Source: JAABVD01 sp965204545
GTDB taxonomy: Bacteria > Verrucomicrobiota > Verrucomicrobiia > Opitutales > UBA2995
Direction: 5' to 3'
NCBI GenBank assembly: GCA_965204545.1
Contig: CBDBFA010000003.1
Location: 1,054,001 to 1,118,000, forward strand
Length of the DNA: 64,000 nucleotides
Part shown: positions 36,043-44,175 of the stretch, piece by piece
How positions within the stretch are numbered: the stretch's first letter is position 1
How the letters are laid out: each line of letters opens with the position of its first letter
The notes under the pieces: generated by a model
Seen by the model: only the letters and a program-made list of their open reading frames with translations
Told to the model about the DNA's origin: nothing
The model's database searches: none
Position numbers and translations under genes: made by a program

Positions 36043-38175
36043 ATGACTTCGAACCAGGACTGGTGGCCGGAACAATTAAACCTGAAAACGCTTCGCCAGA
36101 ATTCCCCCCTTTCCGACCCGATGGGGGAGGACTTCGACTACGCCGAAGCGGTCAAGACCCTTGACGTCAATGCGCTGAAGAACGACATCGAGGAGGTGAT
36201 GACGACCTCCCAAGACTGGTGGCCGGCCGACTACGGCCACTATGGCCCCCTCTTCATACGCATGACATGGCATGCCGCAGGGACCTACCGCATCAGTGAC
36301 GGTCGGGGTGGCGGCGGCTCCGGCTATCAGCGCTTTGCGCCCCTCAACAGTTGGCCCGACAACGCGAGCCTGGACAAGGCGCGCCGCCTGCTCTGGCCGA
36401 TCAAGCAGAAGTACGGGCGGAAACTCTCCTGGGCAGACCTGCTCATCTTTGCCGGCAACTGTGCCCTGGAATCGATGGGCTTCAAGACCTTTGGTTTCGC
36501 CTTCGGACGCCCGGACGTGTGGGAGGCCGACGAAACCGACTGGGGCGAAGAGAGCACTTGGTTGGGAGACGAGCGCCACAGCGAGGACGGAGAAATCGAG
36601 GGCCCCTATGGCGCCGACCACATGGGCCTGATTTACGTGAACCCGGAGGGACCGGGCGGCAATCCGGACCCGCTCGCCGCGGCAAATTATATTCGCAATA
36701 CCTTCAAACGCATGGCCATGAATGACGAAGAGACGGTTGCCCTCATTGCCGGCGGACACACCTTCGGCAAGGCGCATGGTGCCGCACCGGAGGACAATGT
36801 CGGTCCCGAACCTGAGGGGGCCGGCATGGAGGAGCAGGGCCTCGGCTGGAAGAGCAGCTACGGCAGCGGCAAAGGCAGCGATACCTTCACCAGCGGCCTG
36901 GAAGGGGCCTGGACCGATAACCCGGTGAAGTGGGACAACAACTTCGTCGAGAATCTCCATAAATACGATTGGGAGCTGACCAAGAGCCCAGCCGGCAAAT
37001 GGCAGTATGCTCCCAAAAATGCCCCTGAAGCAGCCAACGTTCCGGACGCGCACGATCCGTCGAAGAAGCACGCCCCCATGATGCTCACCACGGACCTCTC
37101 ACTGAAGGCAGACCCGGCGTATGCGCCGATTGCCAAACGCTTCCTGGAAAACCCGGCGGATCTCGAAGACGCCTTCGCCAGGGCCTGGTTCAAGCTGCTC
37201 CACCGCGACATGGGGCCCCGCAGCAGGTATATCGGGCCCTTGGTTCCCACGGAACCGCTCTTGTGGCAAGACCCCGTTCCCGAGGTCGATCACGAGTTGG
37301 TCGAAGAGCAGGACGTGGCCGACCTCAAAGCTAAAGTTTTGGCTTCGGGATTGTCCGTTTCCCAACTGGTTTCGACCGCCTGGGCGGCGGCGGCATCGTA
37401 CCGCGCAACCGACAAACGCGGCGGAGCCAACGGAGCGCGCCTACGCCTTGCACCGCAGAGGGACTGGGAAGTTAACGACCCGGCCAGCCTCGACGAGGTG
37501 CTGAAAGCCCTGGAGGAGATCCAGACGGAGTTCAACAGCTCGCAGACGGGCGGGAAGCAGGTCTCTCTCGCTGACCTGATCGTCCTGTCGGGGTGCGCAG
37601 GGGTGGAGCAGGCTGCCCGGAATGCCGGCCACGACGTGCAGGTTCCCTTTGCCCCGGGGCGTACGGACGCCTCGCAGGAGTGGACCGATGAGGAATCCTT
37701 TGCCGTGCTCGAACCCACTGCGGACGGGTTCCGCAACTACCTCCAGGCCGGACAGGAAGGTAGGCCCGAGGACCTGCTGGTGGATCGGGCCTGCCTGCTG
37801 ATGCTCACCGCTCCTGAAATGACGGCGCTGGTTGGCGGCATGCGGGTCTTGGATGCGAATACCGGGCAATCTCAGCACGGAGTGTTCACCGATCGACCAG
37901 GGAGGTTGACCAATGACTTCTTCGTGAATCTGCTCGAAATGAGCACCGAGTGGAACCCTTCCTCCACCTCGCCGGAGGTGTTCGAGGGATGCGACCGCCG
38001 TTCCGGCCAGCTCAAGTGGACCGGCACCAGGGTGGACCTCGTCTTCGGTTCAAATTCCGAACTCCGATCCATCGCGGAAGTCTACGGATGCGACGATGGA
38101 CAGAAAAAGTTCGTTCGCGACTTCGTGGACGCGTGGGTCAAGGTGATGAATCTCGATCGCTTCGACCTGGAGTAG
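36043..38175 (+). CDS. katG: Catalase-peroxidase
   Basis: A 710-residue haem enzyme that removes hydrogen peroxide. Distal residues Arg73, Trp76 and His77 lie in IRMTWHAAGTYR. The Trp76-Tyr199-Met225 set that forms the catalase cross-link is complete (Tyr in GLIYVNPEGP), and the proximal ligand His240 is in GGHTFGKAHGA. The second, haem-free domain is full length. A ribosome site (AGGAAG) precedes the ATG. A weak possible promoter is TTGCGA (35986) with CATAAT (36011), 19 bases apart. No OxyR or Fur gene is adjacent. It looks more GC-rich to the eye than its neighbours, so acquisition by transfer is possible. Confidence 0.97.
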   Translation: MTSNQDWWPEQLNLKTLRQNSPLSDPMGEDFDYAEAVKTLDVNALKNDIEEVMTTSQDWWPADYGHYGPLFIRMTWHAAGTYRISDGRGGGGSGYQRFAPLNSWPDNASLDKARRLLWPIKQKYGRKLSWADLLIFAGNCALESMGFKTFGFAFGRPDVWEADETDWGEESTWLGDERHSEDGEIEGPYGADHMGLIYVNPEGPGGNPDPLAAANYIRNTFKRMAMNDEETVALIAGGHTFGKAHGAAPEDNVGPEPEGAGMEEQGLGWKSSYGSGKGSDTFTSGLEGAWTDNPVKWDNNFVENLHKYDWELTKSPAGKWQYAPKNAPEAANVPDAHDPSKKHAPMMLTTDLSLKADPAYAPIAKRFLENPADLEDAFARAWFKLLHRDMGPRSRYIGPLVPTEPLLWQDPVPEVDHELVEEQDVADLKAKVLASGLSVSQLVSTAWAAAASYRATDKRGGANGARLRLAPQRDWEVNDPASLDEVLKALEEIQTEFNSSQTGGKQVSLADLIVLSGCAGVEQAARNAGHDVQVPFAPGRTDASQEWTDEESFAVLEPTADGFRNYLQAGQEGRPEDLLVDRACLLMLTAPEMTALVGGMRVLDANTGQSQHGVFTDRPGRLTNDFFVNLLEMSTEWNPSSTSPEVFEGCDRRSGQLKWTGTRVDLVFGSNSELRSIAEVYGCDDGQKKFVRDFVDAWVKVMNLDRFDLE

Positions 38176-38267
38176 CGCATAGACTCTCGCAAAGCTCGCC
38201 AAGAAGGAGGGAACCGCAAAAAGCACAAAAGGCGCAGAGAGAGGGAATTATAGGAAGAATGAAAAAT

Positions 38268-38318
38268 CATTTTGATCATGATCGTGATCAAAATGTAGGA
38301 GCGGCTTTACGCCGCGAT
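38268..38318. repeat. 28-base near-perfect palindrome plus REP-like repeat
   Basis: Positions 38268-38295 form an almost perfect inverted repeat built from TGATCATGATCGTGATCA, with one mismatched pair. It runs directly into GTAGGAGCGGCTTTACGCCG and following bases (38295-38318), a stem-loop shared with 10171-10190. A related GATCTTGATCGTGATC string lies at 48301-48316. The upstream stretch 38187-38243 also contains the GCAAAAAGCACAAAAGGCGC word-type repeat. Confidence 0.7.
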
Positions 38319-38342
38319 AATTTTAGCCGCAAAAAGCAAAAA

Positions 38343-38419
38343 ATTCCTGATTAATTCCTAATTCCTAATTGGCGCCCTTGGGCGCCTCTCCCCTCTGTGT
38401 CCTCTGAGTTCTTTGTGGT
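38343..38419 (+). repeat. Mosaic repeat module M2
   Basis: 7-mers (ATTCCTGATTAATTCCTAAT and on, 38343-38370) are followed by the 16-base palindrome GGCGCCCTTGGGCGCC (38371-38386) and a tail of the form TCTCCCCTCTGTGTCCTCTG (38387-38419). The tail is related to 46613-46632 and to the CTGTGTCCTCTGTGG word at 42033-42047. It lies between katG and the convergent YdeI-like gene. Confidence 0.8.
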
Positions 38420-38441
38420 GAATTATTTTAGGGACAGGACG

Positions 38442-39005
38442 TTAGAAATATTTGTCTATACCGCCGTAGCCAATTTGCCGGTCTTTCTCGGTGGCCTTGA
38501 GGAAGTTTTTCAAACGGCTTTCGAATACCTCCGGACGTACCCTGGCAATGTCAATGTAGGCAACGCGAATTCGCTGATAGGCGGAGGAGTAGCTCTGGTA
38601 ATGCTTCCACGCCTGTTCGTTTGCCTGGACTGCCTCGAGGATATCGGTGGGAAACACGAACTCCTCATTCAAAACGTCCTCGACGGACTCCCGTACCGAC
38701 GGGTGCAGCAACCCCTCCTCGGCCAGCCAGCGAAGCCGCTCCTTGTTCGGCTGCGAATAGCTACTCTTGGGGTTCCTCCGTGAGAAACGTTGGACGGCGT
38801 GCAGGGGATCGAGCTTCTTGATGATGCTGTCTATCCAACCGAAGCACAGCGCCTCCTCCACCGCGTCGTTGTAGAGGATGCGCGGCTGGCCCGAGGCCTT
38901 GTTGGGATAGATGAGCCAGATATCTCTGGCCGTTTCGAAGTTAGCCTCCAGCCACTCACGCCAGGGCTTTCTGTCGACGACATAGAGCGTCTCTCCGATA
39001 TCCAT
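38442..39005 (-). CDS. YdeI/OmpD-associated family protein
   Basis: A 187-residue cytoplasmic protein of the YdeI family, linked in enterobacteria to antimicrobial-peptide tolerance through OmpD; the mechanism is unknown. Diagnostic parts are the N-terminal DRKPWREWLEANFETARDIW, the central ALCFGWIDS and the RFSRRNPKSSYSQPNKER stretch. The C-terminal helical part (AYQRIRVAYIDIARVRPEVFESRL) is complete. It is flanked by a mosaic repeat and by a degraded toxin gene, so this stretch looks accessory. Confidence 0.9.
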   Translation of the reverse strand: MDIGETLYVVDRKPWREWLEANFETARDIWLIYPNKASGQPRILYNDAVEEALCFGWIDSIIKKLDPLHAVQRFSRRNPKSSYSQPNKERLRWLAEEGLLHPSVRESVEDVLNEEFVFPTDILEAVQANEQAWKHYQSYSSAYQRIRVAYIDIARVRPEVFESRLKNFLKATEKDRQIGYGGIDKYF

Positions 39006-39029
39006 GGGGATTGATCCCTTATATCTCCC

Positions 39030-39255
39030 CTACATCCACTTGGGAATTTGCGGAAGGGTTCCGAAGTGCTGGTCGAGGGTGAGGAGCATGCCGTCGCTTT
39101 GCAGGGGAATAGATGCGATCCGAAAATCGTTCATGGAGATGGGAGTTGCATTCTCGGGTCCCTTTTCCCATGGCGAAACCCGCCCGAAGTTCGGCAATCA
39201 CCATGATTCCTGAAAAAACGAAAATGGTGTAACCTTCCGGGCTGTACCAAGACAA
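39030..39255 (-). pseudogene. PIN-domain (VapC-like) toxin remnant
   Basis: Two pieces of a PIN-domain RNase are readable on the minus strand in different frames. The first, about 39160-39220, reads SGIMVIAELRAGFAMGKGTR, matching the VIxxELxxGF helix region. The second, ending at the stop at 39030, reads MNDFRIASIPLQSDGMLLTL then DQHFGTLPQIPKWM, matching the C-terminal ND-IA-A/LLTLD-HF motif with the acidic pair. The middle of the domain and the N-terminal LDTNV strand are not found, and the frames differ, so it is a deletion plus frameshift relic. No antitoxin is adjacent. Confidence 0.65.
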
Positions 39256-39365
39256 GGGTAAAAGAGGGCTTGTCCCCTTTCATGCTACTCGTCCCACTTC
39301 GGGCTACTCATCAATCGAGGCAGGCAGGTATCCGGTTTGGCGTTTGCGAAAACGCTTGAAGTTAT

Positions 39366-39398
39366 GACATCCGTAATTCAGGGGTGAAGGCGGATGTC
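39366..39398. repeat. GACATCCG/CGGATGTC hairpin
   Basis: Eight-base perfect arms with a 17-base loop lie upstream of the DUF1080 gene, in a spacer (39256-39513) in which I see nothing else. It may be a terminator or a small repeat; there is no U-run. Confidence 0.45.
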
Positions 39399-39513
39399 TC
39401 CTGTCCATATGTCGCTGCTGCCTCCGGATCATACCGGAGGGATTTTTGACATCTACCTAATTTGCCTGATACTTAATTCCAAACACTCAGACGAAAAAAA
39501 ACGGGGAGAAAAA

Positions 39514-40560
39514 ATGAACAAATCTCAGCGGTCCTCAATCGAGCTTGAAAATGCCAGTAGTCGGTCAAGCTGGTTAATAGGGCTGACAGTCTGCCTGGCA
39601 TTGTTTGTTTTAGAGCAGAACCTTCAGGCGGATTCATTACCTGCTGACCTCATTGGAGATTGGTCCTTGGATCTATCCACCAAAGAACCTGCCTGGCTGA
39701 AAGTCGACCAACGAGATGGGAAACCCGTAGTTTACATGCGTGTTCACGTTTTGTCTGCCGGACCCCATAAGGGTGTGCAAACTAAAGACGGGCGGCTGAC
39801 TTTTCCTTTGAAGATCAAAAGAGAAGTCAATGAAGGCCCGGTCACCACCACGAACACGGTGGTTGTCGGGATAAACAACGGCAAATTGGATGGTTTGATT
39901 GTAAACGAGACCGCGGATAAACCGTATGACCGCATCACTTTTACAGGGAAAAAATTTCCTCCCATGCCTCCGAGGCCCGATTTGTCGAAGGTCCGGTTTG
40001 CCCACCCGATTTCTTTATTCAATGGAAAGGACCTGATGGGCTGGAAGCTAAATAATCCCAATAAGAGGAATGGATGGAGGGCAGTGAACGGCCTGTTGGT
40101 CAACGACACTCCCAAGACTGATTTCAGTTCCACCGGCGCCTATGGCAACTTGGAAACGGAAGCTGTATTCGATGATTTCTGGCTCCATGTGGATTTCCTT
40201 ATCGAAGCAAACCACAACAGTGGTGTTTACCTGCGCGGCATGTATGAAGCCCAGGTGGTCGACCGGGATAGCCGGATGCAGGGGATTCAGGGAATCGGCG
40301 CCATTTTCGGAAGAATTGCGCCCTCGGTGAACGCAGGAAAAGAACCGGGGGAGTGGCAAAGCTATGACCTGACATTGGTCGACCGGCATGTGACGGTGGT
40401 CCTGAATGGAGTCACCGTAATAGATAACCAGCCGGTGGAGGGCCCCACCGGAGGAGCGATTCACACCGACCCGATGACTCCCGGCCCCATCCACTTGCAG
40501 GGAGACCATACTTCGGTAAAATACCGGAACCTATACCTGGCGCCTGTAATCAGGGATTGA
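39514..40560 (+). CDS. DUF1080 (3-keto-disaccharide hydrolase) domain protein
   Basis: About 348 residues. The ATG at 39514 is preceded by GGGGAGA and starts a signal peptide (about 15-45, WLIGLTVCLALFVLEQNL). An N-terminal beta domain (about 50-160, LIGDWSLDLSTKEPAWLKVD) precedes the DUF1080 domain (about 165-345) with ISLFNGKDLMGWK, HVDFLIEANHNSGVYLRGMYE, EWQSYDLTLVDRHVTVVLNG and GPIHLQGDHTSVKYRNLYL. Members of this family hydrolyse 3-keto-glycosides made by GMC or Gfo/Idh/MocA dehydrogenases, both present in this window. It appears monocistronic; the next gene starts in a repeat. Confidence 0.92.
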   Translation: MNKSQRSSIELENASSRSSWLIGLTVCLALFVLEQNLQADSLPADLIGDWSLDLSTKEPAWLKVDQRDGKPVVYMRVHVLSAGPHKGVQTKDGRLTFPLKIKREVNEGPVTTTNTVVVGINNGKLDGLIVNETADKPYDRITFTGKKFPPMPPRPDLSKVRFAHPISLFNGKDLMGWKLNNPNKRNGWRAVNGLLVNDTPKTDFSSTGAYGNLETEAVFDDFWLHVDFLIEANHNSGVYLRGMYEAQVVDRDSRMQGIQGIGAIFGRIAPSVNAGKEPGEWQSYDLTLVDRHVTVVLNGVTVIDNQPVEGPTGGAIHTDPMTPGPIHLQGDHTSVKYRNLYLAPVIRD

Positions 40561-40578
40561 ATACAATCCCATTTCTGC

Positions 40579-40617
40579 TTAGCCCGGATCTCTTACTTAC
40601 CGAGGGAAAGCGACATG
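40579..40617 (+). repeat. Left-end relic of the palindromic element
   Basis: TTAGCCCGGATCTCTTACTT and the following ACCGAGGGAAAGCGACATGA align with the left 40 bases of copy A (4434 onward) with about eight differences. The right part of the element is absent. The ATG of the following NTF2-like gene lies within the last bases of the match, so the relic forms that gene's leader. Confidence 0.65.
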
Positions 40618-40980
40618 AAAAGAAAAGACATCGCAACCACCTTTCTCCAATTGGCTTCGTCTGGCTTGGTGCGTGAGGCGTACGAAAAATACGTTCATGC
40701 CGGATTCAAACACCACAATGGGTACTTCAAGGGAGACAGAGAATCCCTGATGAAAGGAATGGAAGAGGCACATAAAATAAGCCCCAATGAGTTTCTTGAA
40801 GTCAAACGCACATTAGAAAATGAAAATTCTGTTGCTGTTCATTCTCATGTGAGACAAGAGAATGGTAATGACATAGCCGTCGTTCATATTTTCAGGTTTG
40901 AAAACGACAAGATTATCGAACTTTGGGATGTTGGCATGATTGTTCCAAAGGACTCACCGAACGAAAACGGAATTTTTTGA
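40615..40980 (+). CDS. SnoaL/NTF2-like fold protein
   Basis: A 121-residue single-domain protein of the SnoaL-like NTF2 fold: an N-terminal helix pair (IATTFLQLASSGLVREAYEKYV), FKHHNGYFKGDRESLMKGMEEA, then beta strands SVAVHSHVRQENGNDIAVVHIFRFENDKIIELWDVG. The HHN and ELWDV pieces resemble polyketide-cyclase-like SnoaL proteins. The substrate is unknown. The start codon sits in the end of a repeat relic and I see no good ribosome site, so expression may be poor or depend on the repeat. Composition appears lower in GC than the neighbouring genes. Confidence 0.85.
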   Translation: MKRKDIATTFLQLASSGLVREAYEKYVHAGFKHHNGYFKGDRESLMKGMEEAHKISPNEFLEVKRTLENENSVAVHSHVRQENGNDIAVVHIFRFENDKIIELWDVGMIVPKDSPNENGIF

Positions 40981-41131
40981 GGCATAACACCCTTTCTCTG
41001 TACGTTCTGCGATTGGTTCATTCTGAGTCCGGCATGAAAAAGGCTTACAAATTTTTGTGGCAGGTCTTCAGGTTGACCGGCATGTCTTACAATCTTTCTA
41101 TTGCGGGGTGGAATTCCGGGACGGGTACGGC

Positions 41132-41845
41132 ATGACGAAAGATCCATGCAATATCGCCCGGAGACTGGGACGGGCCGTGGATGACCTGCGCTTCGGACCG
41201 CCGGTGGCCCATGTCTACAATCCTTTGATCTACGCCGCTAAAGCACATGGCGAATACCTCGACAGGTATTGCCGTACGGGAACAGAGGTTCTGCTGCTGG
41301 GGATGAATCCAGGACCCTGGGGTATGGCGCAGACGGGCGTGCCTTTCGGAGAGGTATCGCTGGTGCGGAATTGGCTGGGCATAAGGGATGGAGTAGACCG
41401 CCCGAGAGCCGAGCATCCCAAGCGTCCCATCCAAGGCTTCGACTGCCGGCGCAGCGAGGTGAGCGGTCAGCGGCTGTGGGGGTGGGCGCAGGATCGTTTT
41501 GGATCTCCGGAGGCGTTTTTCGCCCGGTTTTTCGTGTGGAATTACTGTCCCCTGGCATTCCTGGAGGAATCCGGACGCAACCGCACTCCGGACAGGCTGC
41601 CGGCCAAGGAACGTAAACCCCTGTTTGAGATCTGTGATCGCGCCCTGGAGGAAATTACCGGTTATATCCGGCCTTCGATTGTGCTGGGGGTGGGCAAGTT
41701 CGGAGCCGCACGGGCCCGCTTCGTGGTGGGTGCCAAGGTGGAAGTAGGGAGCATCCTGCACCCGAGTCCGGCCAACCCGGCAGCAAACCGGGGCTGGGCG
41801 GAACAGATCGAGAAGCAACTGCGGGCGTTTGGGGTAGATTTTTAA
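41132..41845 (+). CDS. SMUG1-family uracil-DNA glycosylase
   Basis: A 237-residue protein from the ATG at 41132; codons upstream to 41057 are open but not family-like. It matches single-strand-selective monofunctional uracil-DNA glycosylase: LLGMNPGPWGMAQTGVPFGE (55-74) contains the water-activating Asn59, and HPSPANPAANRGW (210-222) carries the catalytic His210 and intercalating loop. VWNYCPLAFLEESGRNRTPD is a further family block. It removes uracil and oxidised pyrimidines from DNA. SMUG1 is mostly animal, with scattered bacterial members. It seems monocistronic. Confidence 0.92.
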   Translation: MTKDPCNIARRLGRAVDDLRFGPPVAHVYNPLIYAAKAHGEYLDRYCRTGTEVLLLGMNPGPWGMAQTGVPFGEVSLVRNWLGIRDGVDRPRAEHPKRPIQGFDCRRSEVSGQRLWGWAQDRFGSPEAFFARFFVWNYCPLAFLEESGRNRTPDRLPAKERKPLFEICDRALEEITGYIRPSIVLGVGKFGAARARFVVGAKVEVGSILHPSPANPAANRGWAEQIEKQLRAFGVDF

Positions 41846-41937
41846 CCTCGGATTACACGGATAAGAACGGATTTTTTTAACAACGTTCCTTTCAGTCACT
41901 TGATCCGGTTGCGCCGGAACAGGATCTCTGGCGCGAG

Positions 41938-42050
41938 CAGGAAGGGGCTCTGGCAAAGAACGCAAAGAAAGGGAAAAAAAAGAAAATCTTGGCGACCTTG
42001 GCGTCTTGGCGAGAGGTAATTTCTCATTCTCTGTGTCCTCTGTGGTAAGT
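41938..42050. repeat. Word-type dispersed repeat region
   Basis: A low-complexity stretch between SMUG1 and lpxB: GCAAAGAACGCAAAGAAAGG, then CTTGGCGACCTTGGCGTCTT, then CTCTGTGTCCTCTGTGG. The last phrase recurs in modified form in modules M2 (38387-38419) and M4 (46613-46632). The rest of the 222-base spacer (41846-42067) shows no gene. Confidence 0.6.
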
Positions 42051-42067
42051 TGAAGCTGAGGTCAAAG

Positions 42068-43243
42068 TCAGGTCAGATAGCTTGCGAGCCAGGACCAGGG
42101 GGTGTGGTCATTGGTCTCGCTGAGGACGCGGATGAGTTCTTTGCGTTCCCGTTGGGTTTTTTGGATGACGGAGGGGTCGTCCAGGCATTTGTGCAAGACT
42201 TCCGCCAATATTTTGGGCTTGGCGGCGTATTGGGGAAATTCGGGGTAAAAGAGCCGGTTCAACAACAGGTTGGCGATGCCGATATAGGGGACATCGACGA
42301 GCATTTTTCCCAGAAGATAGGATAAAGGGTGAATTTTGTGTACGACGCATCCGGGAATCCCGGCCAAGGCGCAGCGTAGCGACATGGTACCGGAAGTGGT
42401 CATGACGGCGCTTCCTCCGATGGTTTCCTGGTTTTTGACCAACTCCAGTTTATCTTCCAGATCGGGAAAGGAAGTTATGATTTTTTGGGATTCGCTTCGA
42501 ATGGCCTGACTGGGATAGACTAGGCGGGCTTTCCGGGCCGGATGCCCGGCCAACAAGAGGCGGAAGGTCTGCAATTGAATGGGCAATACCCGGCGGACGG
42601 TTTCCAGTCGGCTGCCACTCAACAGCAATATTTTTTCATCCGGATGGTAGACCAACCGGCAGTTCTGTTCCGATTGAAGAAAGGGGTGGCCGACGAAGGT
42701 CGCGTTCAATGGGGTGTCGGCGAAGGTGGCCACTTCAAAGGGAAATATTACGGCCAAGCCGTCCAGCAGCCGGGCCATCTCGAAGCGTCGTTTGGCTTTC
42801 CAGGCCCAAACCTGAGGGCTGATGTAATACAACAGGGAGGTTTTACCGCCGGCCATCTTCCCTACTCCGCTATTGAACAGCTCCCGGGCCAACCGGAGAT
42901 TGAAGCCGGGATAGTCGACAAATAGCACGGCGCGGGGCCGATGCTCCACTACCCAATCAGCCACGAGATAGAATAACCGCTTGAAGTAACGGTAATGGCG
43001 CAGGACTTCGTAGAATCCGACTACGGACAAATCGGTCAGGTCATAGAGGAGCTGGGCGCCGGCCTCCTGCAAATGCTCTCCGCCCACGGCGGCAATTTTA
43101 AATTCCGGATGCTGTTGCAGGAGGTTTTGGACGAGGACGGAAGCGTGTTCGTCCCCCGAATGTTCCCCGGCTATGACGAGAAGGTCAACGCTCCCGGCCA
43201 AAGGCTTGCGAAGGACATCCGGCAAAGGAGGGATCTGGGTCAT
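42068..43243 (-). CDS. lpxB: Lipid-A-disaccharide synthase
   Basis: A 391-residue GT-B glycosyltransferase joining UDP-2,3-diacylglucosamine and lipid X in lipid A synthesis at the inner membrane. The N-terminal LLVIAGEHSGDEHASVLVQNL, AAVGGEHLQEAGAQLLYDLTDLSVVGFYEVLRHY and VLFVDYPGFNLRLA are diagnostic, and YYISPQVWAWKAKR is the conserved centre. The C-terminal donor-site block is represented by VMTTSGTMSLRCALAGIPGCVVHKI. The start overlaps the preceding Gfo/Idh/MocA stop by four bases, so both are in one envelope operon with lolD. Confidence 0.95.
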   Translation of the reverse strand: MTQIPPLPDVLRKPLAGSVDLLVIAGEHSGDEHASVLVQNLLQQHPEFKIAAVGGEHLQEAGAQLLYDLTDLSVVGFYEVLRHYRYFKRLFYLVADWVVEHRPRAVLFVDYPGFNLRLARELFNSGVGKMAGGKTSLLYYISPQVWAWKAKRRFEMARLLDGLAVIFPFEVATFADTPLNATFVGHPFLQSEQNCRLVYHPDEKILLLSGSRLETVRRVLPIQLQTFRLLLAGHPARKARLVYPSQAIRSESQKIITSFPDLEDKLELVKNQETIGGSAVMTTSGTMSLRCALAGIPGCVVHKIHPLSYLLGKMLVDVPYIGIANLLLNRLFYPEFPQYAAKPKILAEVLHKCLDDPSVIQKTQRERKELIRVLSETNDHTPWSWLASYLT

Positions 43244-44175
43244 AAGGGGGCGCCCCTTTTGATTTGCTCGGTAATGCGGAGGGCAATTTCGAGGGCCTGT
43301 TTACCAAGTGTGGCGTCGACGGTGGGATTTTCTCGGTTGGCCACGCAATGTACAAAGGAAGCCAGCTCTATTTTAAGGGGTTCACCTTTTTGGATGGGAA
43401 TTTCCTCCTTGGTCAATTGCCCCCCTTTCCTTCTGACAAAGTGTCCGATCTGGTTCATGAAATCCAGCGAGAGGTATCCATTGGTTTGGAAGACGCGGAT
43501 TTCCCTTACTTTCTTTTCACTGATCCGGCTGGTGTTGATATTGGCGACGGCTCCATTTTCAAAGGTGAGGCGGCAATTGGCGATGTCCTCGGAGGGTGAG
43601 AGGACTTTCACCCCGATGGATTCCATTCTGGCCACGGGAGACTTGACGAGTTGCAGAATTATACCGATGTCGTGGATCATCAAATCGAGCACCACGCCCA
43701 CTTCCGTGCCTCGCGGCTGATAGGGGGCCAATCGGTCGGCCACGATGAATAGGGGACGCTCCACCGCTCGATTCAGGTAACTGGTTACGGGGTTGTAATG
43801 TTCGACGTGGCCAACCTGGATGATGCGATCGTTCCTCTCGGCAGCGCGCAGGATCCTTTCCGCCTCCAGATTGTTTACGCAAAGCGGCTTTTCGATGAGA
43901 AGGTGGCAACCGGCTTCCAGAAGGGGAACAGCGATCTCGCAATGTTTGTCGGTCGGCACGACCACGCTGACGGCCTGACAGGCCTGGGCCAGTTTCTCGA
44001 TGGACCCGAAGCGCCGGCATCCGAATCGGGCCGCGACCTCCCTGGCGCGGTCGGGATCGACCTCGCAAAATCCTACCAATTGGCAGGACTCCAGTTCCTG
44101 GTAGATGCGCAGGTGATGGCGGCCCAAATAACCAACCCCCACCACTCCGCAGGCGACAGGGTTTTTATCCATCAT
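43240..44175 (-). CDS. Gfo/Idh/MocA oxidoreductase next to lpxB
   Basis: A 311-residue cytoplasmic NAD(P)-binding oxidoreductase (CGVVGVGYLGRHHLRIYQ at the N-terminus, LIEKPLCVNN with the catalytic-type lysine). No export signal is present, unlike the copy at 10458-11750. It overlaps lolD by 11 bases upstream and lpxB by four downstream. Genes of this family between lipid A genes include GnnA, which oxidises UDP-GlcNAc at C3 as the first step toward amide-linked lipid A. That role is possible here, but the partner transaminase GnnB is not in the window. A general UDP-sugar oxidoreductase is the alternative. Confidence 0.85.
   Translation of the reverse strand: MMDKNPVACGVVGVGYLGRHHLRIYQELESCQLVGFCEVDPDRAREVAARFGCRRFGSIEKLAQACQAVSVVVPTDKHCEIAVPLLEAGCHLLIEKPLCVNNLEAERILRAAERNDRIIQVGHVEHYNPVTSYLNRAVERPLFIVADRLAPYQPRGTEVGVVLDLMIHDIGIILQLVKSPVARMESIGVKVLSPSEDIANCRLTFENGAVANINTSRISEKKVREIRVFQTNGYLSLDFMNQIGHFVRRKGGQLTKEEIPIQKGEPLKIELASFVHCVANRENPTVDATLGKQALEIALRITEQIKRGAPL

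Noticed and set aside
40923..41135. A short frame between the NTF2-like and SMUG1 genes (reading MKKAYKFLWQVFRLTGMSYN).
   Set aside because: It overlaps both genes in part, has no recognisable domain, and lacks a ribosome site.
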